Source: Cylicocyclus nassatus (lineage: Eukaryota > Nematoda > Chromadorea > Rhabditida > Strongylidae). Taken from it: 64,000 bases of DNA. This document shows, piece by piece, positions 58,301-64,000 of the stretch (position 1 is the first letter of the stretch; each line of letters begins with the position of its first letter). The translations under genes were made by a program, and so were the position numbers. The stretch spans positions 33,555,733-33,619,732 of the forward strand of contig CATQJL010000305.1 in NCBI GenBank assembly GCA_958299035.1, given 5' to 3'. The notes under the pieces are model-generated. The model was not told the DNA's origin, did not search any database, and saw only the letters and a list, made by a program, of their open reading frames with translations.

Positions 58301-61250
58301 AGACACTTACAAGCCTAAAGTTTTGATTAGTTCTCCCTTTGCGATTTGTTTATTCTTCTCCAGAATATTCACATAGCCTGTCAACTTTTCCAAGCCAAAA
58401 TCTTGTTGTTAATTCAACATCTTCATAGTCATGCGATTTCTGTTCTTCTGAATCGCAACAACATTTTCACTTCTTTTCCTCACAATAGTTTTCAGTGCTA
58501 AATATCCCTTTGGAAATTCGATATTTCAAAAAAAGGCGAAAAATTCCATCTCATTTATATTTGCTAATAACGAGGTGTATACTAAGTTGCCCAAGTTCTG
58601 TCCTAGCAGGTTCTCTAGCTTGAATGATTAGAACTTTCTTCGCAATTAACATCTCTGAGCAATTTTGATTTCACCAAATGGACAGTATGGCATGTAAGCT
58701 GCAGGCGAGAGAGAAGCGAAAATCTGAAGAACCTTACAATGTCTCCTTTTTTGGACATAGTAATGATCACACACAGAGATTGGCAGACGTGCTTAGTTGT
58801 CATCATTAAGTAAAAATCGAAAAATATTCTTATGCAAGAGAATTCATATAGTCTTTGTTTCATAGAAATTAATGAGCAAGTCAAGAAGAGCTATCCAACG
58901 GCTTACGAGTTGTCACAACTTTCTACTGCTGAACTTTTCGTATTCCCGATTATGTAAGCTGACTCATTGCTCCAAAATCAATCCAACACCGTAATGTTGC
59001 ATTCTAAGGCCGAAGACGGTCGCAATTTTATGAATTTGATTCCGCTTCTGATATGTCATTCGTAATGGTTTTTTTGCTGGTCGAATTTATAAGATCGCTC
59101 ATTGCCCATCTGGCCGGAGCCGGGAGTCGCCACACTTACACTTCTCATTCTGCAAAGCTTGAATAAAGAGAATTTTCAAAATTTCCCATTGTCCTAGGGT
59201 GCTGATTTGAGTTCCATGTGTGCAATTCTCTCTTTTATCTTATTTATGGAGATTGCTTTCTCAATCTGTTTTATTCCAGCGGAGCAGCTCAAAACACCCC
59301 AAGCCCTCAGCACCGAGATCAAGCAATGTTGCCTTCGAAAATTCCGGTTGCCACACCTGTTACAAGTGCTACGAGAGGGTGAGTGCTTGATCTAATCTAA
59401 ATTTTCAAATCTTGTCGATCGTCTGCTAGCTGTCTGCACTGATTTTGATGTTATCATCATCGTTTCGTTTGCTTGCAGTTAAATGTCACCAAGCACTGCA
59501 TTCATATATCTTTGCTTTTTTTATACATCTATCGCAACTTATGTGTTTTTAGTGGTCATCGGCAAGTAGCCCGTCCTCCTCAACCGCTGAAAAACGCCAA
59601 TCATTTGCCAAGGAGGGACACCGATTTTGAACCCAAATATTGCTCCATAGTAAGTTGTTCTCGGATATTTGCATTTGCTATATGGTCAGAGCTAAACTGT
59701 AAATAAGTCTTTGCATCAGCCTTTTAAGTAATCTTTTTCTGACTTTGGACTAGAGACGCTGAGCATAAAATTTAGAAGCATGCGAAGTAAGATAAGGATG
59801 AGAGGTTTGCACTTGAGTCCAATTTTAGTGAAATACATTTTCTTCAAATAGGACTTCTTGAGGCTCTTTCTATCACTTTAGTCGAGATGTAATCAGTGCA
59901 AAAAAAGAATGGCAACGTATGAACCTTTTGCATTTTCCAAGTTCCTGTTATGGGGACGCTGAGTCAGGATTAAGCTCTGACCGTGTAGATAACAGTAAAA
60001 TGGTTCCGTCCTGCAGTTATGATAAAACGTTCATTGTTTGCTCAAGAGTTTGAGTGGCGTCTACTTGACTAATTTTGCTCACAAGTTGCCCGTCGTTGAT
60101 ACATTTATTTCAAACTTCAACTGCTCCCTCTTTATTTCAGGTTGTTACTCGGCCAGTCGCTTTACCACCAACATCCAAGAATATTGCCGATGTAAGTTTG
60201 CAGTCTCTTTCTACTTTCGTGTGTACTCAGCTGTTTTTATACTCGCTCTGAATTCAAACCACATTAGTTCATTTGCACTAATGGGAGTGGGTGAGGTTTG
60301 TCCCGAAAATAGCGAGAATGCGGTCAGTTGATGACAAATCTACACATTACGTACTTTCGATGAATCAGTTGACTCTGTGTTAGGTTGTACTGCGTGGGAG
60401 ATGCGAACAAATATTCGAGTCCTCAGATGCTGAGCATAATTTGCAAAATTAGTTTTGATTCTATGTGCTGATCACAAAATCTCTTGCTTGTCTAGAATGC
60501 TGGTGACAGGTCTTTTTGTTGGCAAGATCTTGATACGGTTTCTAGCTTTGCCTGCTTTGTAGCCTTTGGTGCAGCTTCTACAGATTAGAAATATAGAACA
60601 TGTGCTTATCAGCTTAGTGCATGGTTTTGCTAGACGAATTGCTTTTATTCTTGTGGCTCATAAGATTTATCTCTTCCTTATCACATAATTTTGCCTTCTT
60701 TTCTCTCCGTTGTTCATTGTATAGTAATAGTGACCCTATCGATAGAAACGATTTTTTATTTACAATCGCTTTTCTTCAACTCATCGCTTTTCCTCTTTTT
60801 CCACTTTCGTTTTCCTCCTGTGCTTCTTATGTGAGGGCGTACAGGATCCTCCAAATATTACCTCCCACGGGCGCGCCTGGAGAAGAAGCGGCGAGCCTTT
60901 GAGGATCCTGATACGCCGCCCTTCTTATGTGCATTCATTGAGTGTAAGCACATTAAGTTATCCGTGTTCAGCAAAATTCTAAGCCATTCATGGAATGCAT
61001 TTCGAGACGATCACAGATTGCTAATCAAGGTTATTTACAATCGCTCGCGCTCGGCCGAATTTCGCTGACGTTACCGCCAGCTTGCTCCTTTTTGGAATGT
61101 GATCAGCGAGAGCAAAATATGCACGAATTTCCACTTTCTAACCTATCAAATCCCAAGTACCAGATCTCATCCTGCTGTCAGGCTTTTGCAGAAGAGGCGG
61201 AATCTATCAATCCGGTTATTTCTCATGTTACTGTATCACTGAAAAACTAA
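37398..61250 (+). CDS. large coiled-coil protein, CCDC66/CSPP1-like (at least 16 exons)
   Basis: Exons read in unbroken phase: 37398-37464, 37572-37699, 45960-46079, 49869-49976, 50147-50230, 50287-50395, 51891-52019, 52071-52155, 52214-52343, 54208-54387, 54439-54549, 54598-54745, 54821-54953, 59280-59378, 59553-59649, 60141-60191 (593 residues); 60845-60928 and 60972-61250 are a tentative end. Most donors are GTAAGT-like and most acceptors TTTCAG/TTTTAG; the donor at 49977 (GTGGGT) is weak. The N-terminus has KKQDQWARER and then WFPFGTPGGGTPNR (about residues 30-43). Residues 66-105 are Ser-rich, 106-170 Pro/Tyr-rich, 262-345 a highly charged Glu/Lys/Arg coiled coil, continuing to ERRLLGVDPETGD near 370; the remainder is Ser/Arg/Pro-rich and disordered. 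The Trp-Arg-Glu plus Gly-Gly-Gly-Pro motif and coiled-coil layout recall CCDC66/CSPP1 proteins of centrosome, cilium and microtubules; that name is an inference. Introns 2 and 3 and the 4.3-kb intron 13 are unusually large. Confidence 0.8.
37700..39261. other. first part of the 8.3-kb second intron
   Basis: A T-rich stretch with a C-run at 38723-38735. No exon in phase with the coiled-coil gene was found. Confidence 0.4.
39262..39618 (-). CDS. uncertain minus-strand exon in the intron
   Basis: The 118-codon minus frame is highly charged in its second half (Asp/Glu/Lys/Arg-rich, ending QRLEKKVKLKKQTQE then stop). A good donor sequence GACGAG/GTGAGC lies inside it at about 39395. It may be a terminal exon of a nested minus-strand gene, but I could not find a partner exon, and chance cannot be excluded. 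Confidence 0.22.
   Translation of the reverse strand: MHLNQSVSQFLIRHRTLHYECNFLILLFTENLMCKPAKLLTFVRKPQFEVLSQPVESDNALHANNRIARKKFDEVSHSESLLGDQRLMTVDEQSDINDRIKLTQRLEKKVKLKKQTQE
39963..40524 (-). CDS. possible nested small gene, three exons, 107 residues
   Basis: Minus strand, within the second intron of the coiled-coil gene: exons 40504-40524 (ATG), 40233-40323 and 39963-40174 (stop TAA). The 58-nt intron between exons 2 and 3 (GTATAA...GAGCAG) joins G/TA in phase; the 180-nt first intron has a weaker GTGTTA donor. The product is basic at its start, then largely helical (HQQMKDLYKQSKTMSEL and a Trp-Lys-Glu-Met-Leu-Phe-Tyr-Leu stretch near the end). No signal peptide or known motif. The long terminal exon reads well, but a competing open frame exists across exon 2, so confidence is limited. 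Confidence 0.35.
41504..42458 (-). CDS. possible nested small gene, five exons, 132 residues
   Basis: Minus strand, inside the same intron: exons 42317-42458 (ATG), 41921-42000, 41812-41863, 41686-41753, 41504-41560 (TAA). All five agree in phase; three introns are 57, 58 and 125 nt. The donors GTAGCA and GTAACA and acceptors CAACTCAG and GATTCCAG are acceptable, while GTCATG and GTGTAC donors are weak. The protein starts with a Ser/Tyr-rich region, then a charged helix (KWNDELQKKNKRMAKEM, Trp-Glu-Asn), an aromatic/basic part (ERIRYY; MRVFKKYQIKC) and a short Ile/Ser tail. It is probably cytoplasmic or nuclear; no family is recognised. Five consistent joins are suggestive but not proof. Confidence 0.4.
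42459..43312. other. intron sequence without recognised features
   Basis: AT-rich; nothing supported on either strand. Confidence 0.4.
43313..43566 (-). CDS. uncertain terminal exon of a nested minus-strand gene
   Basis: After a GAGCAG acceptor, an 84-codon frame runs from 43566 to TGA at 43313: a Gly/Lys/Ser start, RYYTEALGAYLQNSQSEEQ, then a Cys/Lys/Arg-rich tail. Possible upstream pieces between 43600 and 43760 exist in two alternative phases, one of them implying a 32-nt intron. The other open frame across the same bases (43426-43710) is equally long, so the true frame is undecided. Confidence 0.25.
44555..45045. mobile_element. ACAAGGGAAGG foldback MITE, copy 2
   Basis: Starts ACAAGGGAAGTG and ends CGCTTCCCTTGT. 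The arms match copy 1 (TAGTCGAAGTGGC, AACG(A/C)TGATTCCAAATCCG, GCCGAGTTATG). The loop contains an exact 26-bp tandem duplication at 44814-44865. It lies in the second intron of the coiled-coil gene. Confidence 0.85.
44814..44865. repeat. exact 26-bp tandem duplication in a MITE loop
   Basis: TGCTCTATTTGAGCGC plus the ten bases after it occur twice head to tail without mismatch, implying a recent duplication or replication slippage inside the element's loop. Confidence 0.9.
45046..45959. other. intron end before exon 3
   Basis: No feature other than the acceptor tract ending TACATTTAG at 45959. Confidence 0.4.
46080..47531. other. third intron, left part
   Basis: No supported exon or element on either strand. 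Confidence 0.4.
47532..47998. mobile_element. ACAAGGGAAGG foldback MITE, copy 3
   Basis: Starts ACGAGGAAGGATACTTGGTC and ends CAATTATCCTTCCCTGT. The arms share GGTCGAAGTGGAG, AACGCTGATTCCAAATCTG and GGGAAGTTATGGGAATTTTT with their inverses. It is in the third intron of the coiled-coil gene. Confidence 0.82.
47999..49868. other. third intron, right part
   Basis: Contains a local hairpin at about 48220-48258 (TCTTCTAGTTTCTGGGGATC against its near inverse). No supported exon until the TTTTTTTCAG acceptor at 49868. Confidence 0.4.
50920..51018. repeat. 22-bp minisatellite, about 4.5 copies
   Basis: Unit GTGCTCCGGAGCCCTCCCATTT, cut here as GTGCTCCGGAGCCC plus TCCCATTT, repeats at 50920, 50942, 50964 and 50986 and is truncated at 51008. 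Each unit holds the self-complementary CTCCGGAG. It sits in a GC-rich block (about 50810-51300) inside the 1.5-kb intron between exons 6 and 7 of the coiled-coil gene. A unit of 22 is not a multiple of three, so the long open frames over it are not coding. Confidence 0.92.
51019..51890. other. GC-rich intron block and C-run
   Basis: GC-rich sequence to about 51300, a C-run at 51380-51393, then a CATACGTGCAGACATACATA stretch at about 51456 that resembles LINE-type 3' tails. No exon before the TTTCTAG acceptor at 51890. Confidence 0.45.
52733..53191. mobile_element. ACAAGGGAAGG foldback MITE, copy 4 (most diverged)
   Basis: The left end is worn (GCAAGGAAAGGATGTTTAGTC). The right end is intact (CGACCAACCATCCTTCCCTTGT, read in two parts). 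AACGCTGATTTCAAA and its inverse TTTGGAATCAGCGTT are recognisable in the arms. It is in the intron between exons 9 and 10. Confidence 0.75.
53515..54000. mobile_element. foldback element close to exon 10
   Basis: Left arm AATACCACTCATA..TGCAAAAAAAGACGCG is inverted as CGCGTCTTTTTTTGCA..TATGAGCGGTATT at the right. Further inside, CACCGTAG(T/C)GTG(A/G)CCATAT against ATATGGCCACGCTACGGTG extends the arms to about 200 bases each. Its right end is about 210 bases before exon 10 of the coiled-coil gene. Confidence 0.82.
54954..55758. other. start of the 4.3-kb intron 13, open in frame to 55167
   Basis: The frame of exon 13 remains open past the GTTAGT donor at 54954 to a TGA at 55165-55167, with Ser/Arg/Lys-rich sequence like the exon itself. 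Reading through the donor would give an alternative, shorter protein end. The rest of this stretch shows no feature. Confidence 0.35.
55759..56430. mobile_element. Tc1/mariner-type MITE, uninterrupted copy
   Basis: Ends CAGTGTGTCTTAAAAAATGT and ACATTTTTTGGGACTCCCTG, flanked by TA. 672 bp, collinear with the split copy at 10699-12191. It carries GCACCATT once, at the site where the other copy has its hAT insertion. It lies in intron 13 of the coiled-coil gene and about 260 bases downstream of the nested minus-strand gene. Confidence 0.88.
56691..57424 (-). CDS. possible nested antisense gene, four exons, 97 residues
   Basis: Within intron 13 of the coiled-coil gene, on the opposite strand: exons 57403-57424 (ATG), 57058-57170, 56803-56902 and 56691-56749 (TGA). 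All phases agree. Three donors are GTAAGT, the best quality in the window; acceptors are ATGTTAG, TATATAAG and GTTTTCAAG, and the last intron is 53 nt. The product begins MSVNKKK, has a Ser/Val/Asn-rich part with Cys, then DVDKCALKCE, an acidic-aromatic helix (ENFYRNEYLASS) and a basic end (FWCNRRAAAKAF). Four Cys could form pairs, but no signal peptide is seen. Family unknown. The three GTAAGT donors make this the best of the nested candidates. Confidence 0.45.
57950..58090 (-). CDS. uncertain terminal exon of another nested minus-strand gene
   Basis: A 47-codon frame follows an AAGGCAG acceptor and ends in TGA at 57950-57952: charged start (QSVKKDETIAE), then Ser/Ala/Leu-rich helix and ALAYRRITKL end. 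Protein-like frames upstream at 58330-58500 on the same strand could belong to it, but several phases compete. If real, it would lie 5' of, and in tandem with, the nested gene at 56.7-57.4 kb. Confidence 0.22.
   Translation of the reverse strand, partial: PQSVKKDETIAEILTAFEYVSSVTAQSSSHLNMLRMALAYRRITKL
58091..59279. other. intron 13, right part
   Basis: A plus-strand frame at about 58706-58807 after CTGCAG looks protein-like and could be an alternative 3' exon, but it is not required by phase. Nothing else was seen up to the TTATTCCAG acceptor at 59279. Confidence 0.35.
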
Positions 61251-61918
61251 AGCGAGGGTGTGTATGACGATCTATTGCTTTTATCGCAGATTTATGAATT
61301 TCTTGCACATAGATTCTTCCATTTATTGCATTACATCTCATAAAACCAGCAGTTGACGTCTTTGTAGTTTTTAGTTCGCATGTCCTTCGCACATCAAATA
61401 CGGTAACGGAATCGCCATTTATTGGCTCAGTCCCGTTTTGGTTCACATAACTTTTGAGAACACGTGATTTTGAAGCACTGTACTCGTTATGCATGTGCTT
61501 ACAGCATGTGTTTCTAAATTGATCTCATCTACCTTTTATCTATCACCCCATTTTCTTTCAATGGTCGATCACCAGGTAACCTGCGGCTTCTTCCTTTGAA
61601 GTTTTTTGGAAAGGCGAAATCAAACTATCGAGTTGTCGTCCTCTCAACCTCTTCAGTGCTTTTATCATTTTTGTTTTCCAACAATTTTTTCTAATTACTG
61701 GAGAAATGCTCTGGTGCGTAAGAGCAACAGGTAGCATTCTTTTCTTTGTTTTTTTCTCCATTTGGATCAGTCTACTTAATTTCCAAGAATTATCAGCTTT
61801 GCTACAAACTCTGAGGTTTCTGAATTGGCGCTGTATTGGTCGTGTCAAACGATTTTATACTTTTCCAGTATTTTTCTCTCTTACTTGTTTCTAGTAACGG
61901 ATATTTATTGGCACTTAG

Positions 61919-62116
61919 GCTTCTCGTATTGCTTTTGCAATTGGAGGAGCACATTTGAGGGGCTGTGAATTGACGTTGCTACTGCCTGACGGAGTTGATT
62001 TAGCAAATATTGCTCGAGGGGGAAAATGCAAATTTTTCGGCATGGGATTTGATTTGATTTGTGATTTTATGCTTTTCGAAACAAAAATGAATGCAGCTGG
62101 GCATGACATTTTCTGA
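61919..62116 (+). other. possible alternative last exon or separate exon
   Basis: After a GGCACTTAG acceptor, 65 codons run to TGA at 62114-62116: an Ala/Gly/Leu-rich start, LLLPDGVDLANIARGGK, FFGMGFDLICDF and a short acidic-Met end. It is in phase 0, so it could replace the tentative exons at 60.8-61.25 kb as the end of the coiled-coil gene. Minus-strand frames over the same bases are also open. Confidence 0.25.
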
Positions 62117-63229
62117 TGCATCACTCCCTGTGTCTTAAGTATGCATTAGCATTCTTTTTGAAGGTGTTAATTTGACGATCTATGTCAGCGCTTATCGAGG
62201 ACAACCGAGAGAATTCCACTGCAGACATGATTCTTAGCGCAAGCTTTTTGCTTTGCAAGAAATCCTACACTTCACTGTACTTCAACTTGGATTTTTTCGC
62301 GGTGGCAGGCATACTCCCGAGCTATTTTTAACCCCATACTCTAGGCTGTAGCATGCTTTTTTTTTGCCAGCTTTAGCGTTTGCGGTTGCATTGAGCTAGA
62401 TAGATAGAGTAAATACACGCGTGTTAGCTCAGTCATAGTTAGCTGCTGCCTTGGGAAAGCATTCGCTTTCGCAATGATTCACCTTTATGTGTTCGTACCA
62501 TGCGATAGCATACTACAGCTCCTCCCACACAGGTGTAGAGAGAGAGACCCTCTGAAGGGCGTTCTACGCTTTTGTATCTTCTCAGTCTCACTTTTATGTG
62601 AGTTGTGAATTCCATGTCGGTACTACCTGGTATATATAGTTACTTATCTTCGTTTACCGCGATAGGCCTTCTAATATATAAACTTTATCTTTTTTATGCC
62701 ATTCTTTTTTTTCATTTTCTATTTTTTGGCATATTTGGAATTGATTAGTCTACTTATTAAGCATAACGGGATCATTTCACATAATGAATTTTTGATTATT
62801 GAACAGTGTTTAGAACCTCCCTAATATTCACAGAATGAATGCAGCATGATCAAAATTGTTAATCCTACCGCACTGAAACGTGATTTACAACGAAACATAT
62901 ATGGTTTAACCGATGCTATGACAAAGTGACTACGGTTTTAATATTGTGGAGAAAAATACATGAAGTTCAGAAAACTGACATATGAGTATTGTATAAATTT
63001 CTGGTAAGAACTGGGCCCTAGATGTAAGTGGGACGAAGTTCCCTACTCATTTTAGCCACTCAAGTCTGAGATGAGTGAATTTCATGCGTTACATTAACTG
63101 CCCTCTAGGTAATGGCCAAAATTCCCTTGCAACGACGTCCTATCAGCGTGAGTTCCTGAGGGTAATGAGTCACTCGAATTTAACTAATGGCGTCGGAAAT
63201 CCGCTTTTGATTGTGAAAATAGGTCTCGA
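62117..63229. other. gene-free stretch
   Basis: AT-rich intergenic sequence with no supported exon or repeat. Confidence 0.45.
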
Positions 63230-63412
63230 CTAAGTACTCACTCTGATGCCTCGTATCGGACTCGTTACCTTCAGTACACCCACGTCGGTGGGATGTCTGG
63301 CCTTTGCTTTATCTGCCTTCTGGAGCGATTTTCTCACCTCGGGATTCCACTTTTGCAGCAGGACTTGTTCGGTCCTAGGGGCCTTGTTACTGCATCCATC
63401 AAAAACAAAATT
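63230..63412 (-). other. protein-like minus-strand frame
   Basis: A frame without ATG runs about 60 codons to TAG at 63230-63232: NKAPRTEQVLLQKWNPEVRK, then Lys/Ala-rich and a VLKVTSPIRGIR end. It could be the last exon of a gene or a retrotransposon fragment; neither a partner exon nor a family motif is seen. Confidence 0.25.
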
Positions 63413-63683
63413 TCAACTTTTAGCGGGCTGCGCAACAATAGGGAAAAACATACGTAGTATTTTAGCTCTGACAATGAGATAATTAGGGGCAATTATATGG
63501 GAAAGAGAGTCATCCCACGCACTCCTGTTTTGTCTTTTGACATGTACTGTATATTTGTTCAGCTAAATCTAGTGATCGTATACGTATAGAATGACCTCGT
63601 AAATTGAGTAATCACTGTCAAGTGGGCGACAGCAGCTGTAAATAGCACTTCTCCATTCTTTTAACTGGTTCTTTTTCGCACAG

Positions 63684-63879
63684 CTACGATTTCGAGGCAG
63701 CTGTTTATCTGTTTGCAAATACCTCCATAAATCGCAGTCGTTATATAGCTGTAGAACTGCTTACAGCAGTTTATTACGGCGCAAATCTCGACACGAGCTG
63801 TGTTTTCGCGTTGATGGCCGGCCTTCTAGTGTATCGGCGGCGGTCTCAATGCCAATTGTTACAATGGGGAAGCGTTTAG
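63684..63879 (+). CDS. possible exon of a further gene at the window edge
   Basis: A TTTTTCGCACAG acceptor is followed in one frame by YDFEAAVYLFANTS, then RSRYIAVELLTAVYYG and a Cys-Val-Phe-Ala-Leu stretch. A GTGTAT donor at 63831 would end the exon; otherwise the frame stops at 63877-63879. The 'R..(I/V)..ELL.AV......G......AL' spacing recalls the FH3 armadillo part of diaphanous-related formins, but this is pattern memory only. The gene would continue beyond the window. A second frame is open over the same bases. Confidence 0.27.
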
Positions 63880-64000
63880 AAGAGTTAGTCCTTTAGCAAT
63901 ACGGCTCAATCGTTCTTTTATGAAGTTGTCTGCCATGTTATGGTGATGACAAACAAGCTTATCATCGTTCTGTTTGGTTTCATGGTAGAGGTGTGGGAAG

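Noticed and set aside
61228..61848. Two protein-like minus-strand frames (88 and 96 codons)
   Set aside because: No splice sites join them in phase, and they overlap the tentative plus-strand 3' exon region. Not excluded, but not supportable.

Overview
The window looks like nuclear DNA of a clade V (rhabditine or strongylid-like) nematode. This is inferred from four things: AT-rich sequence without long open frames; coding signal only as short exons joined by introns of about 46-60 nt with GTAAGT/GTGAGT donors and TTTCAG/TTTTAG acceptors; mariner-type inverted repeats beginning TTAGGTTGGC; and a short secreted protein with CAP/ASP-like traits near the left end. No search was run, so species is not claimed. 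All gene models were read by eye from open frames, splice signals and phase agreement, and no transcript evidence was available.

Left end (1-1.3 kb): a four-exon minus-strand gene for a 165-residue secreted protein. From 1.35 to 25 kb the sequence is mostly a graveyard of DNA transposons: mariner-like foldback elements, two hAT-type elements with target duplications, one of them inserted in a Tc1/mariner-type element, a TTAA-flanked foldback, two decayed PIF/Harbinger transposases, and a three-copy family with CTCAGACAATCGC ends. A possible three-exon gene lies at 25.5-26.2 kb, and a doubtful minus-strand gene with a 20-nt putative intron at about 28 kb. From 28 to 36 kb there are more elements and long stretches where I see no gene.

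Right half (37.4-61.3 kb): one plus-strand gene dominates. Sixteen exons joined in a consistent reading phase encode at least 593 residues: an N-terminal PFGxPGGGxP-type motif, a Pro/Tyr-rich part, a charged coiled coil and a long disordered Ser/Arg/Pro tail. It resembles the CCDC66/CSPP1 type of centrosome, cilium and microtubule-associated coiled-coil proteins. Its very large introns carry three of the four copies of a foldback MITE family, another foldback, a 22-bp minisatellite, and candidate small genes on the opposite strand (about 40.0-40.5, 41.5-42.5, 43.3 and 56.7-57.4 kb). The 3' end of the gene is uncertain. At the right edge (63.7 kb) there may be the first visible exon of another plus-strand gene.

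The two best supported genes are the secreted-protein gene and the large coiled-coil gene. The small nested genes are weaker: AT-rich nematode DNA often offers coding-looking short frames by chance, and several loci looked plausible in more than one frame. I did not find a bacterial-type system, CRISPR, rRNA or a convincing tRNA.
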